Source: Selenomonas sp. FOBRC6 (GTDB lineage Bacteria; Bacillota; Negativicutes; Selenomonadales; Selenomonadaceae). Taken from it: DNA of 47,375 bases. Below the pieces are notes generated by a model. That model saw only the letters and a program-made list of their open reading frames with translations, searched no databases and was not told the origin of the DNA. The position numbers and the translations under genes were made by a program. The stretch is taken from contig NZ_ALKG01000106.1 in assembly GCF_000286455.1 (NCBI RefSeq), forward strand, positions 1 through 47,375, given 5' to 3'. The number at the start of each line of letters is the position of its first letter. Position 1 is the first letter of the stretch. Below are positions 1-8,838 of the stretch, piece after piece.

Positions 1-14
1 CTTTATACAACGAA

Positions 15-47
15 GCCGCTGTGCATTCACTCTGCACAGCGGCTTTT
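15..47 (+). terminator. Rho-independent terminator of an upstream gene
   Basis: An 11-bp perfect stem (15-25 with 33-43, loop of 7) is followed by a run of four T. It presumably ends transcription of a gene lying before the window. Confidence 0.8.
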
Positions 48-63
48 GCGTATTTATCACCTG

Positions 64-92
64 TTGCTAACGCCCCTCCTCCGTGCTATAAT
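64..92 (+). promoter_or_regulatory. Promoter of the tyrosine recombinase gene
   Basis: TTGCTA at 64-69, a 17-bp spacer ending in TGC (extended -10) and a perfect TATAAT at 87-92. Transcription would start near 99, which rules out start codons upstream of it and supports the ATG at 127. Confidence 0.75.
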
Positions 93-126
93 CAATCCAC
101 GAACGAAAACGAAAGCGGGTGAAATC

Positions 127-1227
127 ATGGCGGCAAACGAAAGCTATCGGAGCGGCGGAGCAGCTGCGATGGGCGTCCCTGCACGGCGCACGGAGACTGC
201 GCCCGCAGGTGTGCGCCGTATGGGCGATCTCTCCCTGAACGTGCGGCAGGATGCCATCACACCCGAGTATTTCATCGTGCATTTCTACGAATATCTCCCG
301 CGCTACATTGCGGGCGGTGCGCCGACAGCGGACACGCGCGACACCTACGAGCTTGCCATCCGCCTTTTCCTCCACTGGTGCATGGAGCAGAATCTGCATC
401 CGCTGAACGACGTGCACGACTACCAGATCCGCGTCTACATGGAGGACATGCGCACGCGCGGCTACAGCGCGGCAACCCTCATGATCAAGGGCGCGGCAAT
501 CCGCGCGTTCTACAAGGTCGCGCAGCGGCTCTCCTTCATCGAGGAGAACCCCTGCGCTGATCTGCAGCTGCGCAACCCACAGCACCTTGATGAGGATTAT
601 AAATATCTCACCGTCGACCAGATCAAGGAGATCTGCGAGGGGCTTGCGGCGGACAAGAATGCCCTGCGGCGCCTGCGCAACCTCCTCATCGTCTACCTCA
701 TGGGCGTCGAGGGACTGCGCGTCGTCGAGGTCATGCGTCTCTCCGACGAGGACATCGACTGGCAGCGCGGCCGCATCGAGATCCGAGGCAAGGGACATGC
801 AGGCATCATCTACCCATGCGCGGAAACCTTTCAGCTCCTTCAGGCGTATATCGAGACGCGTGGTGCAATCCCGCCCGAGAACCGTCTCACCCCGACCATC
901 ATCTCCTGCTCACCGAACAATCGAAACGGCCGTATCACGCGCGTTGGCATCCGCTACGTGATCAATCGTGCCCTCACGGACGCGGGGCTGAAACAGCCTG
1001 GCTATGCCTGCCACCTCTTCCGCCACAGCTGCGGCACAAACCTCTATCAGGAGACGAAGGATCTGCGCGTCGTCCAGGAGACCCTGCGCCAGCGCAGCCC
1101 CAAAGTCACGGCGAAATACGCCCACGTCCACGAGCGCATGGAGAACCGCCACACGCAGGGCATCACGCCGGGGATGAATCTGGAGGCGATCCAAGGCGAG
1201 CCCTCCACCGCAGCGAAAGAAAAATAA
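127..1227 (+). CDS. Tyrosine-type site-specific recombinase/integrase (XerC/D-like)
   Basis: This 366-residue protein has the two-part layout of tyrosine recombinases: an N-terminal SAM-like DNA-binding domain (about residues 45-150) and a C-terminal catalytic domain. Visible catalytic positions are Arg198 (GLRVVEV), Lys222 (RGKG), His296 and Arg299 (HLFRHS) and the nucleophile Tyr331 (AKYAHV). The usual second His/Trp of the LGH motif is Gln322 here (LRQRS), an unusual substitution. The ATG at 127 was chosen because the promoter lies at 64-92; an in-frame TTG at 46 precedes that promoter. It stands alone between terminators, with no phage or conjugation genes beside it, so it could be a chromosomal recombinase or an orphan integrase. 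The family is clear from sequence; the substrate site is unknown. Confidence 0.88.
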   Translation: MAANESYRSGGAAAMGVPARRTETAPAGVRRMGDLSLNVRQDAITPEYFIVHFYEYLPRYIAGGAPTADTRDTYELAIRLFLHWCMEQNLHPLNDVHDYQIRVYMEDMRTRGYSAATLMIKGAAIRAFYKVAQRLSFIEENPCADLQLRNPQHLDEDYKYLTVDQIKEICEGLAADKNALRRLRNLLIVYLMGVEGLRVVEVMRLSDEDIDWQRGRIEIRGKGHAGIIYPCAETFQLLQAYIETRGAIPPENRLTPTIISCSPNNRNGRITRVGIRYVINRALTDAGLKQPGYACHLFRHSCGTNLYQETKDLRVVQETLRQRSPKVTAKYAHVHERMENRHTQGITPGMNLEAIQGEPSTAAKEK

Positions 1228-1238
1228 AAGACACATAC

Positions 1239-1281
1239 AAAAGCCCGACGACGAGAGCAATCCTCCCGCCGTCGGGCTTTT
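1239..1281. terminator. Bidirectional terminator between recombinase and DUF535 gene
   Basis: A 12-bp inverted repeat (1239-1250 with 1270-1281) has A4 at its left end and T4 at its right, so it can stop both the recombinase gene and the long minus-strand LPS transcription unit. Confidence 0.8.
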
Positions 1282-1294
1282 CATATGCCGTTCC

Positions 1295-2197
1295 CTATCG
1301 CAGAATCGCAGTGACGCGCTCTGCTACCTCCCGATCGATCTCATCCAGCAGAGCAAAGCGCCGCCGATAGACCGCGCGCTTGCGCGTTGGAACCTCCTCC
1401 ATCGTCTTGCGCGCCTCGACCAGAGGCAGTTCCATAAAGCGCGCGTCATCTGTATCAATGCCGCCCGCCTCGTGCCAAAAAGCACTGAAATCCGTCTTGA
1501 GCTTTCGATCAATGCGCACGTGATTATTCGCATAGTAGCCCATATTCGTCACGGCGTAAATGTGCCGCAGTCCCAGCGTGCGTGCAGCCGCCTGTGCAAT
1601 GTAGAGCACGAGGTTCTTCGTTCGATAGCTGTGACACGCCTTCGTCGCCTGCTTCACCACATCGCGTGCATGCACCATATTCGGCCCCTGCATCGCGCCG
1701 ATCCACATTGCGGGCAGACCGTCTCGCCCGGGGGCAATCCAGAAGATGATCTGATAGAGTGCTGCCTCGCCCAACCGCAGGATGACGGACATGAGTCCTT
1801 CCTTGCGCTGTCCGCTGTCAAAGAAGAGCGACGCTGTCATCTGTTCCCCCATGCAGGGGATTCCCGACCAGAGCGGCAGGGATTCGCGCCGATAAAGTCC
1901 AAGGAAAACATCCTTTTGAATATGCTCGCGCAGGAACAGCATATGTGACTCGACAAGGCGCACACGCTCATCGAATGTGGATTTGTTGTAAAAGAATGCG
2001 CGCGTCGGCTGTTCATAGACAAAGGGATAGATGTCCAAGAGCGCCGTCAAGACCTGATCCTTTCGAAAGAAGAGATCAAGTTCCCGCATCTGTGCACGAC
2101 GAAAATATGCGCGCACACAAAAAATCAGCGCGCGCCGTGCCTCACGCGGATTCTTCATATCGTAAATCCGTTTCGACAGTTCATAGAAAGATTGCAT
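1295..2197 (-). CDS. DUF535 family protein (VirK/YbjX-like)
   Basis: A 300-residue protein recognised as a DUF535 (VirK/YbjX) family member by its overall pattern, for example the WIGAMQGPN block near residue 166, the following tract with conserved Arg, Thr and Lys, and the HIYAVTN strand. Family members such as VirK are linked to envelope behaviour and virulence in enterobacteria, but their biochemical role is not settled. It has a GGGGG ribosome site before the ATG at 2197. It lies 69 bp downstream of the O-antigen-ligase-like remnant on the same strand, so it is probably the last gene of the LPS transcription unit and ends at the bidirectional terminator. The link to the cell surface is inference from family and context. 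Confidence 0.8.
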   Translation of the reverse strand: MQSFYELSKRIYDMKNPREARRALIFCVRAYFRRAQMRELDLFFRKDQVLTALLDIYPFVYEQPTRAFFYNKSTFDERVRLVESHMLFLREHIQKDVFLGLYRRESLPLWSGIPCMGEQMTASLFFDSGQRKEGLMSVILRLGEAALYQIIFWIAPGRDGLPAMWIGAMQGPNMVHARDVVKQATKACHSYRTKNLVLYIAQAAARTLGLRHIYAVTNMGYYANNHVRIDRKLKTDFSAFWHEAGGIDTDDARFMELPLVEARKTMEEVPTRKRAVYRRRFALLDEIDREVAERVTAILR

Positions 2198-2266
2198 CGA
2201 GTCCCCCAGCTTAGCAGATTTTGAATAAAATGTACGCGGTTTTCACCATTTCCAGTATCATAACGC

Positions 2267-3195
2267 TCAGGGCAGCATCCGGCTCCCCTCATCCAACCGC
2301 TGCCATTGCAGACATAGACCCATGAGGAGCCAGTGGAGTTTCATCACGGCGGAGTTCCCCATATTGTACTCGGTCAGACCCTGCAGAATGAGACCGAGGA
2401 GAATTGCGGGAATGAGCAACGCCGCAATCCGATGCGTTGCCCCCCACATGCGAAATCCATAGGAAAGGCATGTCCACCAGAAAAACAGCAGCGCAGCGAG
2501 ACCGATGATGCCGCACTCTGCAAGCATGTGCATGACATTGCTGTGTGCGTGCTCAAGATCGGGCTCCTTTGCCTCCGGCAGGATGTACTGCCCCTGGTAC
2601 GCCGCCTTGAATCCTGCAAAGCCGATGCCGAGCACGGGATGATCCGCAAACATATGCGACGCACTCGTCCAGAGGAGGAAACGCTCCGAGTTGCTCTGCA
2701 TCTTCGTGTCGCTGATCGTTGCAAAACGCGAGGAGAGTGCAGGCGAAGCGGCAAAGATCCCCGCAAAGATGAGTGCGCCGATCGCCGTGCCGACGAGCAG
2801 TTTCTTCCTATCACGGATGAGGAACGCCGCACAGATGAATGCCGCAATCGGCACGGCAAGCCACGCACCGCGCGTTCCATTGAAGAGAAGCGCCATACAC
2901 CCAATCACAAGCGTGATCGCAGTCGGCAGCCGATAGCGTGCATCAAGGCGCCCGCTCAGGAGAAGCAGCACCAGCACGGGGAGAATCATGGAGAGGAAGC
3001 CGCCCACCGACATATAAATAGAAAAACCCGATGCCCTATAGTTTCCCTGCACCAGCCCTTGGAAAACGATCGCCAGATCATTGATGACGAATGAGACGCA
3101 ATCGCAATCGAGATATTGCTGAATAGCGCAAAACCACAGAGCAGATAAAATGCCCATGTGTGAATCCGTTCGATGCTGAGATCATGCAGGCGCAT
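2267..3195 (-). pseudogene. O-antigen ligase-like (WaaL/Wzy family) gene, N-terminally deleted and frameshifted
   Basis: The 3' part (ORF 2267-3157) encodes a polytopic protein with the Wzy_C/WaaL pattern: a GTRGAW loop, then a large periplasmic loop (HPVLGIGFAGF, then EHAHSNVMHMLAECG) and C-terminal membrane helices. Its only in-frame ATG (3157) has no ribosome site and starts an unlikely N-terminus. A different frame starts at 3195 with a good GGAGAG site and encodes a convincing beginning (MRLHDLSIERIHTWAFYLL), but it stops near 2986. The intact family is about 400 residues or more; here the joined product would be around 300, so roughly 100 residues are missing near 3080-3110 together with a frame change. 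It lies 41 bp after the GT2 gene in the LPS operon. It is best read as a decayed ligase or polymerase gene; a sequencing error would explain the frameshift but not the missing length. Confidence 0.7.
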
Positions 3196-3236
3196 AGCCT
3201 TTTCTCTCCAAAAATTTCGTTCCCTCGTGATTCTCT

Positions 3237-4013
3237 CTACGTGTGATCCGGTACCTGTGGGGATTCTGCTCGATTCCCTTCCTCCAAATAATATAGTTTC
3301 ACATACTTCATCATCGTATAAAATCCGTGAAATATCCCCAGGATAAAGCCAAGGCGCCCATCGAGAAAGCCGCGCTGGATGACGTAGGAGCGAAAGAAGG
3401 CAAACGGCGGATCGAACAGGATCTTGAGGAACGATGGACGCTCCCCTTCGGCAAGCCTCCGCTTTGCCATGAGTGTGGCATATTGATTCATTTTCTGAAA
3501 GTATTGATCCCAGTCCGTATAGGTATAGTGAAGGAGACTGCCCTTAAGCCGCCGAACGGGGAGATTGGACACCGTGCGCTCATGCACAAGCCCCTCCCAG
3601 CGCACGGCATCGCGCGGGAGGAAGCGGCGGGGATAGTCGGGGCGATGTGCTCCGTAGTGCATCTCCTGCCCAAATGCGACATTGATCCGCTTGATCTCGT
3701 ACGCAGCGCGTGCGTTTTCCGCCATTACGCGGCGCAGTTCTGCCTCCGCGCCCTCGTTCACACGCTCGTCCGCATCCACATAGAGCACCCAGTCCGCATC
3801 CGTCTGCGTGAGTGCAAAGTTTCGCTGCCCCGCGAAGTCCCCCGCCAGAGGATGCGAGATGACGCGCGCCCCTGCCGCCCGCGCCATCTCCGCCGTACGA
3901 TCCGTGCTATCATCGTCGATGACGAGAATCTCATCGGCGAACGAGGCACTCCGAATACACGCCTCGATATGCCGCTCCTCGTTGTGCGTGAGAATAATGA
4001 CGGCAAGTTTCAT
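3237..4013 (-). CDS. Family 2 glycosyltransferase, LPS core type (WaaE/KdtX-like)
   Basis: A 258-residue GT-A fold glycosyltransferase. It opens with the family-2 nucleotide-sugar motif (residues 1-15, ILTHNEE), followed by VIDDDSTD and the metal-binding YVDADER. The EGLVHE segment and the C-terminal FRSYVIQRGFLDG region match the WaaE/KdtX branch, which adds a sugar to the LPS inner core. It would act at the cytoplasmic face of the inner membrane, and the C-terminal hydrophobic stretch may help attach it there. It follows gmhB in the same direction with a 15-bp gap. Sugar and acceptor cannot be read from sequence. Confidence 0.85.
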   Translation of the reverse strand: MKLAVIILTHNEERHIEACIRSASFADEILVIDDDSTDRTAEMARAAGARVISHPLAGDFAGQRNFALTQTDADWVLYVDADERVNEGAEAELRRVMAENARAAYEIKRINVAFGQEMHYGAHRPDYPRRFLPRDAVRWEGLVHERTVSNLPVRRLKGSLLHYTYTDWDQYFQKMNQYATLMAKRRLAEGERPSFLKILFDPPFAFFRSYVIQRGFLDGRLGFILGIFHGFYTMMKYVKLYYLEEGNRAESPQVPDHT

Positions 4014-4028
4014 GCGTCCACCTCCTCG

Positions 4029-4538
4029 TTACATATCTTCTTCCACCGCGCCGCGCACGCACGCCACAAGACTCCCCCCTGTATAACGCACGCCCCGCAC
4101 CCCCGCATTCTCGGCGGCAGCGATATCGCTCTCCGCATCGCCAAACATCCACGAGACGGCGGGCTCGATATCGTGCTCCGCAATCGCGCGCAGGAGCATG
4201 CCGGGTGCGGGCTTGCGACAGTCGCAGTTCTTCGCATAGGCGGGGACAGATGCCTCGGGGTGATGGGGGCAGTAGTAGAATGCGTCGATGTGCGCGCCAT
4301 GCGCGGCAAGCTCCGCATTCATCCAGTCGTGGAGTCTGTGCACGGCAGCCTCGTCGTAGTAGCCGCGCGCAATGCCGCTCTGATTCGTGACGACGATGAC
4401 GAGATAGCCGTGTTCATTCGCCCAGCGAATCGCGTCGATTGCGCCCGGGATCCAGACGAATTTCTCAGGCTCGTGGAGATAGTGCACGTCGACGTTGAGC
4501 GTGCCGTCACGATCGAAAAAGATCGCCTTATTCGGCAT
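4029..4538 (-). CDS. gmhB: D-glycero-beta-D-manno-heptose 1,7-bisphosphate 7-phosphatase
   Basis: A 169-residue HAD-superfamily phosphatase of normal GmhB length. The nucleophile motif is FFDRDGTLN (residues 7-15). VVTNQSGIARGYY supplies HAD motif II and MFGDAESDIAAA motif IV. The zinc-binding Cys/His set is present (CPHHPE followed by CDCRKP). It removes the 7-phosphate from heptose bisphosphate in the cytoplasm during ADP-heptose synthesis. Its start overlaps the end of hldD by 11 bp, indicating translational coupling. The frame is intact and all key residues are present. Confidence 0.93.
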   Translation of the reverse strand: MPNKAIFFDRDGTLNVDVHYLHEPEKFVWIPGAIDAIRWANEHGYLVIVVTNQSGIARGYYDEAAVHRLHDWMNAELAAHGAHIDAFYYCPHHPEASVPAYAKNCDCRKPAPGMLLRAIAEHDIEPAVSWMFGDAESDIAAAENAGVRGVRYTGGSLVACVRGAVEEDM

Positions 4539-5499
4539 AGGGGAAGTACCCGCCCGCCGTCAGGAAGTCGCAGTATTCCTTGACTGCCTCCTCCATCGGG
4601 GTGAAGCCGCCGTCGTAGCCCGCCGCAAGGAGAGCGGTCATATCTGCCTGCGTGTAGTTCTGATACTTGCCGCGCAGCACCTCGGGGAAGTCGCGGTAGA
4701 CGATTTTGCCCTTGCCGAGCGCGGCGATGACGGCACGCGCCGCCTCGTTGTAGCTGTGCGCGACGCCCGTGCCGCAGTTGTAGATGCCGCTCTCGCCGCC
4801 GTGCTCGAAGAAATGGAGGTTGACGCGCACGACATCCCCGACGTAGACAAAGTCACGCCGCTGCTCGCCGTCCGCCAGCCCGTCCGTCCCACGGAAGAGA
4901 CGCGCCTCGCCCGTCTCCATGATCTGATGGTAGAGCTGGTAGAAGATGGATGCCATCTTCCCCTTGTGATGCTCCTGCGGCCCGTAGACGTTGAAGTATT
5001 TCAGCCCGACGATGGGGCTGCGCGCCTCGGGAATCACCTGCCGCACATAGCGGTCGAACGCGAGCTTTGAGAACGCATAGGGGTTGAGCGCATCCTCGCA
5101 GCGTCCGCCCTCGGTAAAGCCGTGCTTCCCGCCGCCGTAGGTCGAGGCGGAGGAGGCGTAGAAGAACGGAATGCGCGCCCCCATCGCAAAGTGCAGGAGC
5201 GCCTTGGAGTAGGAGTAGTTCACCTTCATCATGTAGTTGACATCGTACTCCATCGTATCCGAGCACGCACCCTCGTGGAAGATTGCGTCGATGTCCGTGC
5301 CGTCGAAGTCGCCCTCCTCGATGAGGTGGAGGAAGTCGTCCTTCTGCTGGTAGTCGATGAAATGCAGCCCGCGCAGATTCTTGTAGTTCTCGCCGTCCGC
5401 AAGGTCGTCGACGATGAGGATGTCTTTATGCCCGCGCGCATTCAGCGCGTGGACGAGATTGCTGCCGATAAAGCCGGCACCGCCCGTAACGATAATCAT
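4528..5499 (-). CDS. hldD: ADP-L-glycero-D-manno-heptose 6-epimerase
   Basis: A 323-residue extended short-chain dehydrogenase/reductase, the size expected for HldD (RfaD). The Rossmann motif GGAGFIGSN is at the N-terminus. The catalytic region shows YASSASTYGGG and the Tyr-x3-Lys pair in NPYAFSKLAFD, and the family-typical YFNVYGPQE follows. It converts ADP-D,D-heptose to ADP-L,D-heptose, the last step before heptosyl transfer to LPS. The start overlaps the upstream kinase stop by 4 bp and the end overlaps gmhB by 11 bp, so these three ADP-heptose genes are tightly coupled. Confidence 0.93.
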   Translation of the reverse strand: MIIVTGGAGFIGSNLVHALNARGHKDILIVDDLADGENYKNLRGLHFIDYQQKDDFLHLIEEGDFDGTDIDAIFHEGACSDTMEYDVNYMMKVNYSYSKALLHFAMGARIPFFYASSASTYGGGKHGFTEGGRCEDALNPYAFSKLAFDRYVRQVIPEARSPIVGLKYFNVYGPQEHHKGKMASIFYQLYHQIMETGEARLFRGTDGLADGEQRRDFVYVGDVVRVNLHFFEHGGESGIYNCGTGVAHSYNEAARAVIAALGKGKIVYRDFPEVLRGKYQNYTQADMTALLAAGYDGGFTPMEEAVKEYCDFLTAGGYFPYAE

Positions 5500-6494
5500 G
5501 AATTTGCCCCCTCCTGGCGATCGAGTACCTGCAGCAGCTCCTCCCTGCTCACGGCATACGTTCCGAGTTTCGAGACGACAACGCTTGCCGCAAGATTTGC
5601 AAGATACGCTGCATCTGCGGGTTTCAGCCCACCTGCAAGCCCGAGCCCGAATACGGCAATCACGGTATCGCCCGCACCCGAGACATCAAAGACCTCCTGT
5701 GCCCGCGTCGGAACATGTACAACTTCCTCATTGTGAATGAGGGAAAGCCCCTTCGAGGAGCGCGTAAGGACGACATTGCGAATGCCGAACTTGCGGATGG
5801 CATAGCGCGCCGCCTTTTCGACTTCGAAATCATCATTTTTTATCGGCTCGAGCATGATTTCGTTGATCTCTTTGACATTCGGCGTGATGTAGTCGACATC
5901 GCGGTACTTTGCCCACTGCGCACCCTTCGGGTCGACGATGACGGGCACGCCGTGATCATGCGCCGCGCGGATGATGTGCTGGCACGCAAACTCCGTGCAC
6001 GCGCCCTTGCCGTAGTCCGAGATGATGACACAGTCCATGCTCTCGTTCAGCTTTTTGTCGATGTAGTCGAGATACTGCTCCGCATACGCGCCGTCAATCG
6101 GGCTGTCGTCCTCGAAGTCGAGGCGGAGCATCTGCTGATGCCCGCCGATGATGCGGATCTTCGTCGTTGTCGGGCGATCCGTATGGACAAGCCCCGCATA
6201 GTCAATCCCGCGTGCGGCGAATTTCTCAAGGAGGCTTTTGCAGTGCGCATCATCGCCGACATAGCCCGCAATGCTCACATTCGTCCCGAGCAGCGCGAGG
6301 TTGTGTGCGACGTTCGCCGCGCCGCCGAGGGTCTCGCGCGTCCCCGTCACATGTGTGATCGGCACAGGCGCCTCGGGCGAGATGCGCGTGACCTCGCCCG
6401 AGTAATACTTATCGAGCATGACATCGCCGACAACAAGAATGTTGCTGCGTACACTCTTCTCCGCAACGGTTGCGCGGATCTTTGCCATATCCAT
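5496..6494 (-). CDS. rfaE1: D-glycero-beta-D-manno-heptose-7-phosphate kinase (PfkB family)
   Basis: A 332-residue ribokinase/PfkB kinase matching the N-terminal half of E. coli HldE. It has VVGDVMLDKYYSGEV followed by RISPEAPVP, LGGAANVAHNLALLG, and the C-terminal PfkB signature DVSGAGDTV with the catalytic Asp. It phosphorylates heptose-7-phosphate at C1. The ATG at 6494 has an AGGAGCG site. The adenylyltransferase half of HldE is a separate gene (8839-9303), so the bifunctional enzyme is split here. A second, more divergent PfkB kinase is at 9297-10295. This copy is the closer match to canonical HldE and overlaps hldD, so it is the better candidate for the authentic heptose kinase. Confidence 0.9.
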   Translation of the reverse strand: MDMAKIRATVAEKSVRSNILVVGDVMLDKYYSGEVTRISPEAPVPITHVTGTRETLGGAANVAHNLALLGTNVSIAGYVGDDAHCKSLLEKFAARGIDYAGLVHTDRPTTTKIRIIGGHQQMLRLDFEDDSPIDGAYAEQYLDYIDKKLNESMDCVIISDYGKGACTEFACQHIIRAAHDHGVPVIVDPKGAQWAKYRDVDYITPNVKEINEIMLEPIKNDDFEVEKAARYAIRKFGIRNVVLTRSSKGLSLIHNEEVVHVPTRAQEVFDVSGAGDTVIAVFGLGLAGGLKPADAAYLANLAASVVVSKLGTYAVSREELLQVLDRQEGANS

Positions 6495-6519
6495 GAGAAC
6501 GCTCCTATCTTTGAAAATA

Positions 6520-7716
6520 TCAATCGAAACCGTGTGCTTTCAGCCCTGCGGGCATCACGGGGCGGACGACGCGTGCCGCCGCTCCCTTCGGTGCAAGGAC
6601 AAACGTGCCGTTCACCTGCTCCACGACCCGCGTCTCGAACGCCGTCGGCGCCGCAAGCGCATAGGCGGGCTGCTCCCCGCACTCCGCAAGCATCTGATCG
6701 GCATAGCGGATGATGAGGTCGGACGGCATTCCCTTCATGCACTTCATATGCTCCTCGCCCGTGAGCGGGCACTCGTGAATGCGGCAGGGGTGGCACGGCA
6801 CGGGCGCGCGCACGGAGATGCTGCGCGCATCGTAGGGGTAGAAGCCCGGAATCGGCGACGCGCCAAACATACAGAGGACGGGCACATGCATCGCAACGCC
6901 GACGTGCATAGGACCCGAGTCCGTCGTGATGAAAAGGATGCAGCGCCGCAGGAGCCCTGCGAGAACGCCGAGGCTGACCTTCCCCGTAAAGATGTGCAGG
7001 CGCTCGTTGTCCCGCTCCCGCATCTGTGCGCGGCAGCGCTCGACAATCTCCACATCCATCGGTCCGCCCATGACGGCAATGTGATAGCCACGCGCGAGGT
7101 AGGTATCCGCCACCTCCGCAAAGTATTCGTCCACCCACCGCTTCGTCAGCCAGCTTGCGCCGATGTTGAGCGCGATCACCCTGTCCTCCGGCGCGAAATG
7201 CGCCGCCCAGAGGCGTGCCGCTTCTTCCGCCGCCGCAGGGGGCAGCCACATCTCGAGCCCGGCATCCGCAATCTCGTCGATTACGCCCGCCGCGCGCAGT
7301 GCCGCATAGTGCGAGTGAATCTCGTGCATCATCATATGCTGATCGGGACTGACATGGTCAAAGAGGAGCGCGAAGCCGGGCTTGGCATAACCAATGATGT
7401 ACTTGCCGCCGCTGAGCGCCGCGAGTGCGGAGGCACGCTCGTTGCGGTGGAGATTGACGACGAGATCGTATTTCTTTTCCCGCAGCCGCCATGCAAAGCG
7501 CAGGATGCCGAGGAGACTGCTGTCCTTCCCCTTCTTGTCGATCAGGAGGCATTCGTCGATGTTCCGATTCTCCCGCACGATGTCCGCGAGTTTCGCATCC
7601 GCGAGCAGGGTGATGCGCGCCTCTGGATAGTTCTGCCGCAGCGTGTGCAGCACGGGCGTCACAAGCATCAGATCGCCGAGGTGCATGAGGTTGATGACGA
7701 GAATGTTTCGGTACAA
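6520..7716 (-). CDS. Family 9 glycosyltransferase (LPS heptosyltransferase family)
   Basis: A 398-residue GT-B fold protein of the heptosyltransferase family (GT9). Its N-terminus has the family pattern MYRNILVINLMHLGDLML, and the donor-binding region carries TDSGPMHVGVAM. A Cys-containing segment (CHPCRIHECP) near residue 320 resembles the C-terminal Cys motif of heptosyltransferases. The TTG at 7716 was chosen because GGGAGG lies 8 bases upstream; a longer reading from 7752 adds 12 unlikely residues. It probably adds a heptose or similar sugar to the LPS core from ADP-heptose. It follows the second GT9 gene by 37 bp. Which core position it modifies is unknown. Confidence 0.87.
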   Translation of the reverse strand: MYRNILVINLMHLGDLMLVTPVLHTLRQNYPEARITLLADAKLADIVRENRNIDECLLIDKKGKDSSLLGILRFAWRLREKKYDLVVNLHRNERASALAALSGGKYIIGYAKPGFALLFDHVSPDQHMMMHEIHSHYAALRAAGVIDEIADAGLEMWLPPAAAEEAARLWAAHFAPEDRVIALNIGASWLTKRWVDEYFAEVADTYLARGYHIAVMGGPMDVEIVERCRAQMRERDNERLHIFTGKVSLGVLAGLLRRCILFITTDSGPMHVGVAMHVPVLCMFGASPIPGFYPYDARSISVRAPVPCHPCRIHECPLTGEEHMKCMKGMPSDLIIRYADQMLAECGEQPAYALAAPTAFETRVVEQVNGTFVLAPKGAAARVVRPVMPAGLKAHGFD

Positions 7717-7753
7717 ACTTACAGCCTCCCACAGGCGAATACTTCCCCGCACA

Positions 7754-8776
7754 CTACCGCGAAAGCAGCGGTCTCATTCTTTCCACGACCATCTCCGGCG
7801 TAATCGCCGCGAGGCAGTCCAGCCCCTTCGGACAGGCGCGCTTCCAGCACGCGCGGCAGGGGCGGTCGACCTCGATGGCGTTCTCCTGCTGTCCGTATGG
7901 GCCGTTGCGGTTCGCGTCCGTCGGCCCCATGAGCATGACGGTCGGCGTGCCGAGTCCCGCTGCGAGGTGGACGGGACCCGTGTCGCCGCCGAGGACGAGC
8001 GCGGCGCGCGTGAAGATGTGCGCGAGCTGCTTGAGATTCGTGCGCCCGACGAGGTTCACTGGCGGGATCTCGCTCGCCGCCATGATGTCCTGCGCAAGCG
8101 TCTCATCGAGGCGCCCGCCGCCGACGAGGACAGGGACGTAACGCGCGCGGTAGAGCCTGTCCGCAAGCGCGGCGAAATGCTCCACGGGCCAGCGCTTGTT
8201 CGGCCAGTTCGCACCGATGGCAAAGGCGACAAACGCGCGCCCATCCTGCACGCCCTCGCGCGCAAGCAGCATCTCAGCTGCCGCTCGGTCGCGTTCGGAT
8301 ACGGCAACGGGAAAGCGCACCTCATCGACCGTGCAGCCAAGTGCACGCGCAACGTCCAGATAGCGCTCAACAATGTGCCCCTCTGCGTGCGCACCGCGCA
8401 CGGGGCGGCTCACGAGATGCGCGCCCTCGCGCATATTCGCCGTGCCGACGCGCTGCCGTGCGCCCGCATTCCACACGATTGCCGCCGATTTGAACAGCCC
8501 CTGCAGGTCGAGCGAGGCATCGTATGGGCGCGCGCGCAACTGTCGGCGAAAGGGACCGATCTCGTGCAGGAAGCCGCTGACGCTGCGGAACTTCGCCTTT
8601 TCAAAGAGGATGATGTCGTCGATGTAGGGATTGTCCTCGAGGATCGGATAGGCGGGCTTTTCGACGACCCACGTCAGGTGCGCCTCGGGGAAGCGTTCTT
8701 TGATGGCATACGAAACGGGCAGGGCATGAATGACATCGCCGATTGCGCTCAGTTTGACAACCAAGATGTTCTTCAT
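7754..8776 (-). CDS. Lipopolysaccharide heptosyltransferase (GT9; WaaC/WaaF-like)
   Basis: A 340-residue GT9 enzyme. The N-terminus MKNILVVKLSAIGDVIHALP is the classic heptosyltransferase opening and resembles WaaC. GDTGPVHLAAGLG forms the nucleotide-sugar site, and CRACWKRACPKGLDC is the family's Cys-rich C-terminal signature. The ATG at 8776 has an AAAGGAGGG site; the upstream in-frame ATG at 8800 lies before that site and was rejected. It is expected to transfer L,D-heptose to Kdo-lipid A or to heptose I at the inner membrane. WaaC-type is favoured by the SAIGDVIHALP motif but is not proven. Confidence 0.88.
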   Translation of the reverse strand: MKNILVVKLSAIGDVIHALPVSYAIKERFPEAHLTWVVEKPAYPILEDNPYIDDIILFEKAKFRSVSGFLHEIGPFRRQLRARPYDASLDLQGLFKSAAIVWNAGARQRVGTANMREGAHLVSRPVRGAHAEGHIVERYLDVARALGCTVDEVRFPVAVSERDRAAAEMLLAREGVQDGRAFVAFAIGANWPNKRWPVEHFAALADRLYRARYVPVLVGGGRLDETLAQDIMAASEIPPVNLVGRTNLKQLAHIFTRAALVLGGDTGPVHLAAGLGTPTVMLMGPTDANRNGPYGQQENAIEVDRPCRACWKRACPKGLDCLAAITPEMVVERMRPLLSR

Positions 8777-8838
8777 GTCCTGCCCTCCTTTCATCGTCAA
8801 AGGTTGGTTCTGGTGCTCGTCCCACGCGAACGCGCCCC

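Noticed and set aside
46-126. TTG at 46 as start of the recombinase
   Set aside because: It lies inside the upstream terminator and before the promoter at 64-92.
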